Of a DNA stretch of 64,000 nucleotides, positions 45,598 through 53,722 are shown piece by piece. Made by a program: the position numbers and the translations under genes. The notes beneath the pieces were generated by a model that was not told the DNA's origin, searched no databases, and saw only the letters and a program-made list of their open reading frames with translations. Numbering within the stretch: the first letter of the stretch is position 1; each line of letters begins with the position of its first letter. The stretch comes from Dactylosporangium aurantiacum (GTDB lineage Bacteria; Actinomycetota; Actinomycetes; Mycobacteriales; Micromonosporaceae): positions 248,001 through 312,000 of the forward strand of contig NZ_JNYJ01000001.1 in the NCBI RefSeq assembly GCF_000716715.1. Reading direction: 5' to 3'.

Positions 45598-45622
45598 AAC
45601 TAACGCCGTTAGTTTCTAAGAT
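45598..45622 (+). promoter_or_regulatory. TetR operator and leaderless promoter
   Basis: AACTAAC (45598-45604), GCC, GTTAGTT (45608-45614) is a perfect 7-bp dyad in the 60-base gap between the acyl-CoA dehydrogenase and the TetR gene. TAAGAT (45617-45622) lies 7 bases before ATG 45630. TetR proteins normally repress both themselves and the divergent operon through such a site. Confidence 0.7.
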
Positions 45623-45629
45623 CGTAGCC

Positions 45630-46259
45630 ATGGTCCGCCCCAGAACGCCACTCCTCAGCCGCGACCGCATCGTCGAGGTGGCCACCGCGATCGTCGACGC
45701 CGACGGGCTCGACGCGCTGTCGACCCGCCGGCTGGCCCGTGAGCTGGGCGTCCAGGCGCCCTCGCTGTACAACCACTTCGCCACCAAGGAGCAGATCGTC
45801 GACGCGATCGGCGACAGCATCGTGGCGGGCGTCGACCTGTCCATGCTGGGCCGCGACCCGTGGCCGGAGGCGCTGAAGGCGTGGGCCCGGGCGTACCGGG
45901 CGGCGTTCCGCGCGCACCCGAACGTGGTGCCGTTCCTGGCCCGCGGCCCGGCCCGGCGCCCGGCGTCGCTGCGCCTGGCCGACGCGGTCTACGGCGCGCT
46001 GGTCACCGCCGGCTGGCCGCCGGGGTACGCCACCCGCATCGGCGCGACCATGCGGTTCTTCGTCGCGGGGTCGGCCCTGGGCTCGTTCGCGCTGGGCTTC
46101 GTCGACGACCCCGACCTGTACGCGCGGGACTACCCGCACCTGCGCGACGCGCACCGCCTCGCCGGCCAGCACACGCACGTCGACGACAGCGCGTTCGAAT
46201 TGGGCCTGGAGGCGCTGGTGGACGGCCTGGAGCGCAGGTTCGAGCAGCTGCCGGGCTGA
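45630..46259 (+). CDS. TetR/AcrR-family regulator
   Basis: 209 residues. N-terminal HTH (RDRIVEVATAIVDADGLDALSTRRLARELGVQAPSLYNHFATKEQIVDAI; key pattern STRRLARELGV..PSLYNHF). The C-terminal helical domain (YRAAFRAHPNVVPFLARGP) is of the tetracyclin-repressor-like TetR_C type. It probably controls the divergent acyl-CoA/aldehyde/alcohol dehydrogenase operon through the palindrome at 45598-45614; the inducer may be an acyl-CoA or the ketone substrate. Leaderless start. Confidence 0.9.
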   Translation: MVRPRTPLLSRDRIVEVATAIVDADGLDALSTRRLARELGVQAPSLYNHFATKEQIVDAIGDSIVAGVDLSMLGRDPWPEALKAWARAYRAAFRAHPNVVPFLARGPARRPASLRLADAVYGALVTAGWPPGYATRIGATMRFFVAGSALGSFALGFVDDPDLYARDYPHLRDAHRLAGQHTHVDDSAFELGLEALVDGLERRFEQLPG

Positions 46260-46290
46260 GCGGCGCGGGCCGTGACGGGACGCGACCGCC

Positions 46291-46896
46291 TCAGGCGGCC
46301 GCCTCCTGGGGCATGACGAGCAGGATCTGGCCGCCGGGGCGGGTGCTCATCCGCACCGGCATGCTCAGCATCCGGCCGGCCCGGATCAGCACCGTGGCCG
46401 TCTCCAGGTCGGCGACGCGCAGGCCGGGGGAGCCGGAGCGGGACGGGCCCGACACCAGCAGCACGCCCCGCCACGCCGACTCGGCCAGCAGCCGGGCGTG
46501 GCGGATCTGGCGGGCCGAGCGCGGCAGCTCGGGGGCGCCGCACAGGTCGGCGTAGCCCTGCTGCCAGGCGCGGTCGAGGAAGGCGGCGGTCGACGGGGCG
46601 GTGATCACCCGGAAGATCTCGTACCGGTGCCGGGTGCCCGCGGTGTAGCGGTGCACGCTCGCCGAGTGGCCGGCTGCCCCCAACAGCTCGACCAGCCGGT
46701 CCGCGGCGACGGACCGGTTGAACTCGGCGAGCACCCCCGCTGGTGCGTGCGCGAAGGCGGTACGGACCCGGTTGCCCCCCAGCGCCCGGGCCCGCCCTCC
46801 TGCACCGCACACCCCTGTACATCGCACCAGCACGGCCGCCTCGAACGCGGCGACGGTCGAGGCCCTGTAGCGCTCGCCGGTTGACACGATGTTCAC
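46291..46896 (-). CDS. Hypothetical protein
   Basis: 201 residues from GTG 46896; not recognised. Visible features: a Cys/Gly cluster (LVRCTGVCGAGG, residues about 23-34), a middle region with FNRSVAADRLVELLGAAGH, then RHRYEIFRVITAPSTAAFLDRAWQQGYADL, and a basic C-terminal half ending in GGQILLVMPQEAAA. Codon use is coding-like. It is convergent with the TetR gene and downstream of the thioesterase on the same strand (113 bases away). The start is uncertain; ATG is absent nearby. Confidence 0.5.
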   Translation of the reverse strand: MNIVSTGERYRASTVAAFEAAVLVRCTGVCGAGGRARALGGNRVRTAFAHAPAGVLAEFNRSVAADRLVELLGAAGHSASVHRYTAGTRHRYEIFRVITAPSTAAFLDRAWQQGYADLCGAPELPRSARQIRHARLLAESAWRGVLLVSGPSRSGSPGLRVADLETATVLIRAGRMLSMPVRMSTRPGGQILLVMPQEAAA

Positions 46897-47009
46897 CTGT
46901 TCACCGTGGCGGGTGGCACCGGGCCTGCGGAATCGCGGGCGTCGTTCCTTGAGCAAACCTTGACGCTGCGAAACGCCCGGAAAATACGCGGCCGGACCGT
47001 TCGCGTGGA

Positions 47010-47462
47010 TCATGCGGCGGGCATCAGGACCTGCGTGCAGCGGCTGGCCGCGAGGGTGGTGCCCGCGGTGTCGTACAGCTCCGCGGCGCAGAACACGACC
47101 TTGCGGGTGCGGCGCAGGACGGTGCCGACGGCGCGCAGCGTCCCCGGCCGGGTCGGCCGGAAGAACTCGACCCGCAGATCCGCGGTCAGGAACAGCTCGC
47201 CGCGGTCGAGCGTGGTGAAACAGGCGCCGCCCATCGCGGAGTCGAGGATCGCGGTGACCAGCCCGCCCTGGATCACCGGCCCGCCGGGGGTGGTGAAGCC
47301 GTACTCGACGGTCGCGTCCCACTCCACGGTCGACCCGCCGGGCTGCCAGCCGGTGCGCCGGAACCCCAGGGTCCGCCACAGGTTCGGCCCGTCGCCCCGG
47401 CTGCTGTTCCAGTCGCCGACATCGGCGTAACGCTCACCGGCGGTGATCGGGCGGTCCGTCAT
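47010..47462 (-). CDS. PaaI-type hotdog thioesterase
   Basis: 150 residues. Hotdog-fold pattern with GGPVIQGGLVTAILDSAMGGA (the helix with the catalytic Asp region) and LTADLRVEFFRPTRPGTL, as in PaaI/YbgC-like acyl-CoA thioesterases. ATG 47462 was chosen; an upstream frame to 47510 runs through the promoter. It is divergent from the acyl-CoA ligase, so the two may balance acyl-CoA formation and release under one operator (47499-47514). Confidence 0.85.
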   Translation of the reverse strand: MTDRPITAGERYADVGDWNSSRGDGPNLWRTLGFRRTGWQPGGSTVEWDATVEYGFTTPGGPVIQGGLVTAILDSAMGGACFTTLDRGELFLTADLRVEFFRPTRPGTLRAVGTVLRRTRKVVFCAAELYDTAGTTLAASRCTQVLMPAA

Positions 47463-47486
47463 CGTGCGGCTCCTCACGGGTAAGGG

Positions 47487-47515
47487 TTGACACTCCCGGA
47501 CTATCGGCATAGTCA
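47487..47515 (+). promoter_or_regulatory. Consensus promoter with overlapping operator for the acyl-CoA ligase
   Basis: TTGACA (47487-47492), a 17-base spacer and TAGTCA (47510-47515) form the best -35/-10 pair in the window. GACTAT (47499-47504), CGGC, ATAGTC (47509-47514) is a perfect dyad covering the -10 box, a typical repressor site (TetR/FadR-like). Confidence 0.7.
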
Positions 47516-47545
47516 GTGTAGAAACTGTGGGACAGGAGGACGTCG

Positions 47546-48985
47546 ATGTCCAATCTCGCCCGGCTCGCGGAGGCGTCGCTCGACCGCCACGGCGACTACC
47601 CCTCCCTGTGCTTCGAAGGCACCTGGCACACCGCCGGCGACGCGCACGACCGCGCCACCCGCATCGCCGGCGGCCTGCACGGGCTCGGCGTGCGCCCCGG
47701 CGACCGGGTCGCCGTCGTCATGGCCAACTGCCCGGAGGTCACGCAGGTGTACCAGGCGGTGTGGCGGGCCGGCGCGGTCGTCACCCCGGTCGTCTTCCTG
47801 GTCACCGCCGACGAGCTGCGCCACGTCCTGCACGACTCCGGCGCCGTCGCCGTGGTCACCTCCGCCGAGCTGATGCCGAAGTTCGGCGCCCTGCTCGGCG
47901 AGCTCGGCCTGCCGGCGGCCGTCGTGGGCACCCCGTCGTTCGACGCGCTGCTGGACGCCGCCCCGCTGCCGATCGCCGACCGCGGCGCCGGGGAGCTGGC
48001 GGCCCTGCTGTACACCGGCGGCACCACCGGACGCAGCAAGGGCGTCGCGCTGACCCACACCAACCTCGCCCACGCCGGGCGGGCGTCCCGCGAGGCGGCG
48101 CACGTGCCGGGGCTCACCGTCGGCATCACCGCCCTGCCGCTGTCGCACTCCTACGGCCTGCTCGTCACCGTCGGCGCGATGCAGGCCGCCGAGCCACCGG
48201 TCGCGGTGCTGCAACGGTGGTTCGAGCCGGCCGGCTGGCTGCGCCTGGCCGAGCGGGAGCGGGCGCAGACCGCGGCCGTGGTCCCGTCGATGCTGGTCAT
48301 GCTGCTCGCCCAGCCGCTCGCCGAGCACGACCTGAGCGCGCTGCGGTTCGTGCACTCCGGCGCCGCGCCGCTGCCGCCCGCCGCGGCCGAGGCGTTCGAG
48401 CGGCTGGTGCCGTCCGCGCGGGTCCTGGAGGGGTACGGCTGCACCGAGACCGGCGGCATCGTCAGCGCCAGCCCGCCCGGGGCGCCCCGGCGCGGCACCG
48501 TCGGCCGGCCCGTCGAGGGCGTCGAGGTCCGCCTCGCCGACGACGGCGAGATCCTCGTGCGCGGCCCGAACGTCATGCGCGGCTACTGGGGCACCGAACC
48601 CGGCGCCGGGCTCACCGACGGGTGGTTCGCCACCGGCGACATCGGCACGCTGGACGCCGACGGGTACCTCAGCATCGTCGACCGCAAGAAGGACCTCATC
48701 ATCCGCGGCGGGTTCAACGTGTACCCCCGCGACGTCGAGGACGTGCTCACCGCCCACCCGGCGGTCGCCATGGCGGCCGTGGTCGGGCGGCCCGACGAGC
48801 GCCTCGGCGAGGAGGTGGTCGCGTTCGTCTCGCTCACCGCGCCGGCCACCGCCGAGGAACTGGACGCCTACGCCCGCGAGCACCTCGCCCCGACGAAGCG
48901 GCCCAGGGAGATCCGCGTGCTCGAGCAGATCCCGCTGACGTCCGTCGGCAAGCTCAACCGCAAGGCCCTGCGAGCCCTCGTCTGA
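47546..48985 (+). CDS. Fatty acid-CoA ligase (AMP-binding)
   Basis: 479 residues. P-loop YTGGTTGRSKG (about 156-166), A5 motif EGYGCTETGG, A7 TGDIGTLDADGYLSIVDRKKD, A8 IIRGGFNVYPRDVEDVL and catalytic Lys in SVGKLNRK near the C-terminus. It activates a carboxylate to acyl-AMP and then acyl-CoA, the natural next step for acids made by the dehydrogenase pair. RBS AGGAGG lies 8 bases before ATG 47546. Transcribed from a -35/-10 promoter with an operator. Confidence 0.93.
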   Translation: MSNLARLAEASLDRHGDYPSLCFEGTWHTAGDAHDRATRIAGGLHGLGVRPGDRVAVVMANCPEVTQVYQAVWRAGAVVTPVVFLVTADELRHVLHDSGAVAVVTSAELMPKFGALLGELGLPAAVVGTPSFDALLDAAPLPIADRGAGELAALLYTGGTTGRSKGVALTHTNLAHAGRASREAAHVPGLTVGITALPLSHSYGLLVTVGAMQAAEPPVAVLQRWFEPAGWLRLAERERAQTAAVVPSMLVMLLAQPLAEHDLSALRFVHSGAAPLPPAAAEAFERLVPSARVLEGYGCTETGGIVSASPPGAPRRGTVGRPVEGVEVRLADDGEILVRGPNVMRGYWGTEPGAGLTDGWFATGDIGTLDADGYLSIVDRKKDLIIRGGFNVYPRDVEDVLTAHPAVAMAAVVGRPDERLGEEVVAFVSLTAPATAEELDAYAREHLAPTKRPREIRVLEQIPLTSVGKLNRKALRALV

Positions 48986-49013
48986 GCACGCGCTCCTCTA
49001 CCATGGGCGCACG

Positions 49014-49685
49014 ATGCGAGTGATGTTGGTCGAAGACGACGCACGGGTGGCGGCCGCACTGGCCACCGCCCTGCGCCGGCGCGGGCACGACGTGGCGCAC
49101 TGCCCGACCGCGCAGAGCGCCCTCGACACGTTCGCCGGTGAGCCGTTCGACCTGGTCCTGCTCGACCTCAACCTGCCCGACGGCGACGGCATCGAGGTGT
49201 GCCGCACGCTGCGCCGCAAGGACGAGTCGGTGGCGATCATCGCCGTCACCGCCCGCGGCGAGGAGCGCGACCGGGTCATCGGCCTGCAGACCGGCGCCGA
49301 CGACTACGTCGTGAAGCCCTACTCGATGGCCGAGCTCAACGCCCGCATCGAGGCGGTCCTGCGCCGCGCGTCGCGGGCCCCGCAGAGCGCCGTCGAGGTG
49401 CTCACCGCCGGCCCGGTCCGCGTCGACGTCGCCGCCCGGCAGGTCGCCGTCGCCGGCCGCGACGTCGCGCTCACCCGCAAGGAGTTCGAGATCCTCACCG
49501 TGCTCGTGCGCACGCCCGGGGTCGTCGTCTCCTACGACCGGCTGATCCTCGCGGTCTGGCAGACCAGCTTCGTCGGCCGGCACACCCTCGACGTGCACGT
49601 CGGCTCGCTGCGGGCGAAGCTCGACGTGCCCGGGCTCGTACAGACCGTCCGCGGCGTCGGGTACCGCCTCGTGCCGGGGCGCTGA
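49014..49685 (+). CDS. OmpR-family response regulator
   Basis: 223 residues. Receiver with E7-D8-D9, phospho-acceptor D51 (LLDLNLPDGDG), Thr in AVTARGEERD and Lys in YVVKPYSMAEL. C-terminal winged helix (LTRKEFEILTVLVRTPG, HTLDVHVGSLRAKL, VRGVGYRLV). TACCAT (48999-49004) lies 9 bases before ATG 49014. It is followed 3 bases later by its kinase. Residues around the receiver resemble TctD-like regulators. Confidence 0.93.
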   Translation: MRVMLVEDDARVAAALATALRRRGHDVAHCPTAQSALDTFAGEPFDLVLLDLNLPDGDGIEVCRTLRRKDESVAIIAVTARGEERDRVIGLQTGADDYVVKPYSMAELNARIEAVLRRASRAPQSAVEVLTAGPVRVDVAARQVAVAGRDVALTRKEFEILTVLVRTPGVVVSYDRLILAVWQTSFVGRHTLDVHVGSLRAKLDVPGLVQTVRGVGYRLVPGR

Positions 49686-49688
49686 GCC

Positions 49689-51068
49689 GTGCGGGTCCGC
49701 CTCGTCACCACGTACCTGCTGCTGCTGTTGCTGGTGCTCGCCGCGCTGGAGGTGCCGCTCGCGCTGAGCATCGCCGGGCGCGACACCCAGCGGCTGGTCG
49801 CCGACCGGCTCGCCGACGTCACCCGCTTCGCGACGCTCGCCGAGCCGGCGCTGCGGGCCGGCGAGACCGGCCAGCTGCACGCCGAGCTGCAGCGCTACGA
49901 CGAGGTGTACGGCATCGCCGCGATCGTCGTCGACCAGGACGCCAACCCCCTCGTCAGCTCCCGCGACGGGCTCACCGTCGGCGCCGCCGACAGCGCCGTG
50001 CGGCGGCAGGCGCTGCGCGCCCTGGAGGGCCGCGAGGCCAGCGACGACGGCACCATCTGGCCGTGGCGGCTCGACCCGTTCGTCGTCGCCGTCCCCGTCG
50101 GCCGGGGCGGCGAGGTCATCGGCGCCGTCGTCACGATCTCGCCGACCGGCCGGCGCGTCGCCAGCGTCCGCACCGCGTGGAGCGTCCTGGCCGGCGGCGG
50201 GCTCGTCGTGCTCTTCGCCGGCATCGCCGCGGCCTGGTCCCTGGCCCGCTGGACGCTGCGCCCGGTCGCCGAGCTCGACGCGGCCGCCCACGAGCTCGGC
50301 GCCGGCGACTACGCGGCCCGGGTCCCCGCCGCCGACGGCCCGCCGGAGCTGCGCCGCCTCGGCGCCGCGTTCAACGACATGGCGGCCACCGTCGCGGACT
50401 CCCTGGAGCGGCAGCGGGCGTTCGTGTCGCACGCCAGCCACCAGCTGCGCAACCCGCTGACCGCGCTGCGGCTGCGGGTGGAGGACATCGGCGTCGACCT
50501 CACCGACCCGCAGGCCGTCGAGGGGCACCGCCTCGCGCTGGAGGAGGCCGAGCGCCTCGGCGACGTCCTGGACAGCCTGCTGACCCTGGCCCGCGCCGAG
50601 CGCGGCAGCTACGACCTCGCCGACGTCGACGCCGGGGAGGTCGCCTGGGCGCGGGTCGTGGCGTGGCAGCCGGTCGCCGCGAAGCGGGACATCACGCTGC
50701 GCTACGTGCGCCCGCCCCGCCCGCTGCGCGCCCGCGCCGTCACCACCGCGCTCGACCAGGCCCTGGACGCGCTCATCGACAACGCGGTGAAGTTCTCCGG
50801 CGCCGGCGGCACCGTGACGGTCCGGCCCGCCGCCGACGACGGCGGGGTGGCCGTGCACGTGCTGGACACCGGCCCCGGCCTCACCGAGCAGCAGCGGGAG
50901 CTGGCCACCGAGCGGTTCTGGCGGGCGCCCGACGCGCAGAACGTCGATGGCAGCGGCCTCGGCCTGCCCATCGTCGCCGTCCTGGTCGAGGCGTCCGCCG
51001 GCCGGCTGGACCTGCTGCCCAACGAGCCGACCGGCCTGCACGCCAGGGTGTGGCTGCCGAGCCCCTGA
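49689..51068 (+). CDS. Sensor histidine kinase of OmpR-type pair
   Basis: 459 residues. TM1 (VTTYLLLLLLVLAALEVPLAL), an extracytoplasmic domain (about 35-160), TM2 (SVLAGGGLVVLFAGIAAAWSLA), HAMP (RWTLRPVAELDAAAHELGAGDYAARV), HisKA with H251 (SHASHQLRNPLTALRL) and HATPase (NAVKFSGAGGTV, DTGPGLTEQQ, GSGLGLPIVAVLV). GTG 49689 starts 3 bases after the regulator stop. The downstream convergent operon ends with a TAXI binding lipoprotein that could present a ligand to this kinase. Confidence 0.93.
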   Translation: MRVRLVTTYLLLLLLVLAALEVPLALSIAGRDTQRLVADRLADVTRFATLAEPALRAGETGQLHAELQRYDEVYGIAAIVVDQDANPLVSSRDGLTVGAADSAVRRQALRALEGREASDDGTIWPWRLDPFVVAVPVGRGGEVIGAVVTISPTGRRVASVRTAWSVLAGGGLVVLFAGIAAAWSLARWTLRPVAELDAAAHELGAGDYAARVPAADGPPELRRLGAAFNDMAATVADSLERQRAFVSHASHQLRNPLTALRLRVEDIGVDLTDPQAVEGHRLALEEAERLGDVLDSLLTLARAERGSYDLADVDAGEVAWARVVAWQPVAAKRDITLRYVRPPRPLRARAVTTALDQALDALIDNAVKFSGAGGTVTVRPAADDGGVAVHVLDTGPGLTEQQRELATERFWRAPDAQNVDGSGLGLPIVAVLVEASAGRLDLLPNEPTGLHARVWLPSP

Positions 51069-51093
51069 CCGGTGCCCGCGCGCGGGCCGGTCA
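51066..51093. terminator. Bidirectional terminator shared by kinase and TAXI genes
   Basis: TGACCGG (51066-51072) pairs with CCGGTCA (51087-51093), and CCCGCG/CGCGGG pair inside. The stem includes the stop codons of both convergent genes. Confidence 0.6.
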
Positions 51094-52035
51094 GGCCTTC
51101 TGCGAGCGGTAGTAACGGGCGGCGCCGCGGTGCAGCGGCAGCGGCGGGGTGCTGATCGCGGAGCGGATGTTGAGCCGGCCCGCGGCCTGGTGCGCCTTCG
51201 CCAGCTCGTCGCGGCGCTCGAACAGCAGCCGGGTCACGTCGTGCGCGAGTGGCTCCGGCATCGACACCCGCACCACCAGGTAGTTGGCGATGCCGATCGT
51301 GACGGTCGGGCTGATGCCCCGGTACGTGGAGGCCGGCACGAGCCGCTCCGCGTAGTAGTCGCCGTGCACCCGCAGCTGGGGGATGTGCTTGTCCAGCGCG
51401 ACCAGGGCGATCGGGAACCGCTTGGCGAGCTGCTCGATGGCGCCGACCGGCAGGCCGCCGGAGAAGAAGAACCCGTCGATCTCGCCGCGCTCCAGGGCCG
51501 CCGCCGAGTCCTCCACGTTGAGCTCGCGCCGGGTGACGCGGGACTTGAAGTCGGCGCCGAGGGTGTCGAGGATGCGGTTGGCGGTGATGCCGGTGCCGGA
51601 GCCCTGCGCGCCGACCGACACCCGCCGACCCTGCAGATCGGCGACCGAGGCGATCGGGCCGCCCCGGCGCACCACGAGGTGCACGTAGTCGTCGTAGATG
51701 CGGGCCAGGGCGGCGAGCTGGTTGGGGGCGGTCGTGGCGGCGGAGCCGGCGATGTCGGCCTGGGTGAACGCCAGCTCCGCGGTGCCGACCAGCACCCGGT
51801 GCACGTTGTCGTCGGAGGCGGCGGTCTCCAGCACGCTCGCCTGGACGTCCGGCAGGTACTGCCCGGCGAGCCGGGCGATCGCCGAGCCGTACGCGTAGTA
51901 GACCGCGGCCCGGCTGCCGGTCGCGATCCGCAGCGTGCCGCTGGCCTCGCCGCGGTCGGCGTCGCACGCGGCGAGCACCGCCAGCCCGGCACCACCCGCC
52001 ACGAGCGTCCGCCGCCGCACGCCGCCGCCCGTCAT
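51091..52035 (-). CDS. TAXI-family solute-binding lipoprotein
   Basis: 314 residues. A basic N-terminus with Arg repeats, then LVAGGAGLAVLAACDAD, where AAC is a lipobox. The TAXI core includes LRIATGSRAAVYYAYGSAIARLA, VLETAASDDNVHRVLVGTAELAFTQADIAG, GRRVSVGAQGSGTGITANRIL and DGFFFSGGLPVGAIEQLA. These proteins bind carboxylates for TRAP-T transporters, but no TRAP membrane subunit gene is adjacent. It is the last gene of a four-gene operon (ATGA overlap with the HAD gene) and convergent with a two-component system, so a sensory role is possible. Confidence 0.88.
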   Translation of the reverse strand: MTGGGVRRRTLVAGGAGLAVLAACDADRGEASGTLRIATGSRAAVYYAYGSAIARLAGQYLPDVQASVLETAASDDNVHRVLVGTAELAFTQADIAGSAATTAPNQLAALARIYDDYVHLVVRRGGPIASVADLQGRRVSVGAQGSGTGITANRILDTLGADFKSRVTRRELNVEDSAAALERGEIDGFFFSGGLPVGAIEQLAKRFPIALVALDKHIPQLRVHGDYYAERLVPASTYRGISPTVTIGIANYLVVRVSMPEPLAHDVTRLLFERRDELAKAHQAAGRLNIRSAISTPPLPLHRGAARYYRSQKA

Positions 52036-52640
52036 GCGGCGGCGCCCGCCAGGCACGCCTCGAGGATCTGCAGGGTCTCGTCCGGGGTGCGGTGCCGCAC
52101 CGTGGTCATCCCCAGCTCGCGCGCCGGTTTCAGGTTGCCGGGCAGGTCGTCGACGTAGACGCACTCCTGCGGGGGCAGGCCGATCGCGGCGGCGCCGAGC
52201 ACGTAGATCGCCGGGTCGGGCTTGCGCACCCCGACCTCGCCGGAGATCACGATCCCGTCGAACAGCTCGTCGAGCAGGATCCGGTCATACCGCTGCGACC
52301 CCCACGAGTTGGAGATCAGCCCGGTGCGGATGCCGCGCCCGCGGGCCGCCCGCACGAAGTCGAGCATCGCCACGTCGGCGGTGGTGGCGCCGAGCAGGCG
52401 CTCGATGAGGCCCTCCGGCGCCACCCCGAGCAGTGCCGCGAACCCGGCCTCGAACTCGGCGTCGGGCAGCGAGCCGTCCTCCAGGCCGCCGAGCAGTGCG
52501 CGGGCCGCCGGGTCGGTGCGGAAGAGGTCCCGGACCGTGCCAGCCGGCAGCCCCTCGCGCGCGCAGAACGCGTCGAACGAGGCGAACACGTCGGTGGTCA
52601 GCACCCCGCCGTAGTCGACCAGCAGCCCGCGCAGCGTCAC
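52032..52640 (-). CDS. HAD-superfamily hydrolase (subfamily IA)
   Basis: 202 residues. Motif I VDYGGVLTTD (DxGGVL with nucleophile Asp), motif II GLISNSWG, motif III Lys in VRKPDPAIY and motif IV YVDDLPGN. Probably a small-molecule phosphatase or epoxide-hydrolase-N-type HAD. GTG 52640 overlaps the upstream ligase stop (GTGA), and its own stop overlaps the TAXI start. Substrate unknown. Confidence 0.88.
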   Translation of the reverse strand: MTLRGLLVDYGGVLTTDVFASFDAFCAREGLPAGTVRDLFRTDPAARALLGGLEDGSLPDAEFEAGFAALLGVAPEGLIERLLGATTADVAMLDFVRAARGRGIRTGLISNSWGSQRYDRILLDELFDGIVISGEVGVRKPDPAIYVLGAAAIGLPPQECVYVDDLPGNLKPARELGMTTVRHRTPDETLQILEACLAGAAA

Positions 52641-53722
52641 GAGATCCCCGTCCCCTCAGCGGTCTCCTTCGCCAGTGACTGTACGACCTCCCGCGCCCGC
52701 CCGATCGCCCGCTGCCGGGTCGCCGACGTCCCCCTGGCCCGCAGGTCCTCGAGCAGGTCCACGGCGGTGTCCCACTCGCCGCGCGCCTCCAGGGCCGGCC
52801 GGACGTGCGTCATCAGCGCGTCGACGCGGGCCCCGGCCGGCAGCGCCGAGCGGGTCGCCGGGTCGACGAGGTGGCCGCTGAGCCCCGACCTGGCGGCCCG
52901 CCACGTGGCGGCCCGCAGCAGCACCTGCGGCGCCTCCGGCAGGGGCCGCCCAGCGGCGTCCTCCTCGGCGGCGACCGTGACCAGCCCCCGGGCCAGCGCG
53001 GCGAGCAGCACCGCGTCGTCGACCCGCGGGCAGGAGTCGGCGACGCGCACCTCGACGGTCGGGTAGCGCGCCGACGGCCGCGCGTCGAAGTACACCATCC
53101 CGGCGTCGCTGATCACGCCGCTGTCCACGAGCGTGTCGACGACCCGCTGGTACTCCGCGGCGGAGCCGAGGTCCGGCGGCGGGCCGACGGTCGGCCAGCG
53201 CGACGTGACCACGGTGCGGTAGGAGGCGTACCCGGTGTCCTGCCCGGCGAAGTACGGCGAGCTGACGCTGAGCGCGAGCAGCGCCGGCAGCCACTCGCGG
53301 ATCCGCCGGGTGATGCGCACCGCCAGGTCCCGGTCCGGCACCCCGACCTGCACCTGGCAGGCGGCGACCTGCTGCTCGTCGACGAGCTGCCGGTACTCCT
53401 GCGCCATGCGTTCGTAGCGCTCGTCCGGGTACACCCGGCTGGGGCCGCTGCCGGAGCCGGGGACCGTGCCGGCCGCGACGATCGCCAGGCCGAGCCGCCC
53501 GGCGGCCTCCACCAGGGACCGGCGCTTCTCGATCAGGTCGGCGCGCAGCGCGGTGAGGTCGCCGTGCACGCCGGTGGCCGTCTCGACCATCGAGCGGTGC
53601 AGCTCGGGCTCGGCGTCGGCGCCGCGCAGGATCCGCCGCGCGGCCGGCTCCAGCTCGCCGGTGTCGGCGTTGACGACGTGGAACTCCTCCTCCACGCCGA
53701 TCGTGTCACCGGTGCTCACCAT
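52637..53722 (-). CDS. Carboxylate-amine ligase (YbdK/GCS2 family)
   Basis: 361 residues. It begins MVSTGDTIGVEEEFHVVNADTGEL, the GVEEEF signature of glutamate-cysteine-ligase-like enzymes. Further landmarks are VHGDLTALRADLIEKRRSLVEAA, CQVQVGVPDRDLAVRI and RYPTVEVRVADSCPRVDD. It forms an ATP-dependent amide or thiol-amide bond, possibly gamma-glutamylcysteine. It overlaps the aldo/keto reductase by 7 bases and the HAD gene by 4. Confidence 0.9.
   Translation of the reverse strand: MVSTGDTIGVEEEFHVVNADTGELEPAARRILRGADAEPELHRSMVETATGVHGDLTALRADLIEKRRSLVEAAGRLGLAIVAAGTVPGSGSGPSRVYPDERYERMAQEYRQLVDEQQVAACQVQVGVPDRDLAVRITRRIREWLPALLALSVSSPYFAGQDTGYASYRTVVTSRWPTVGPPPDLGSAAEYQRVVDTLVDSGVISDAGMVYFDARPSARYPTVEVRVADSCPRVDDAVLLAALARGLVTVAAEEDAAGRPLPEAPQVLLRAATWRAARSGLSGHLVDPATRSALPAGARVDALMTHVRPALEARGEWDTAVDLLEDLRARGTSATRQRAIGRAREVVQSLAKETAEGTGIS

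Noticed and set aside
46291..47379. A single 362-codon minus-strand frame covering both the hypothetical protein and the thioesterase
   Set aside because: Its upstream two-fifths run out of frame through the thioesterase gene and the A+T-richer gap at 46897-47009; the real product starts near 46896.
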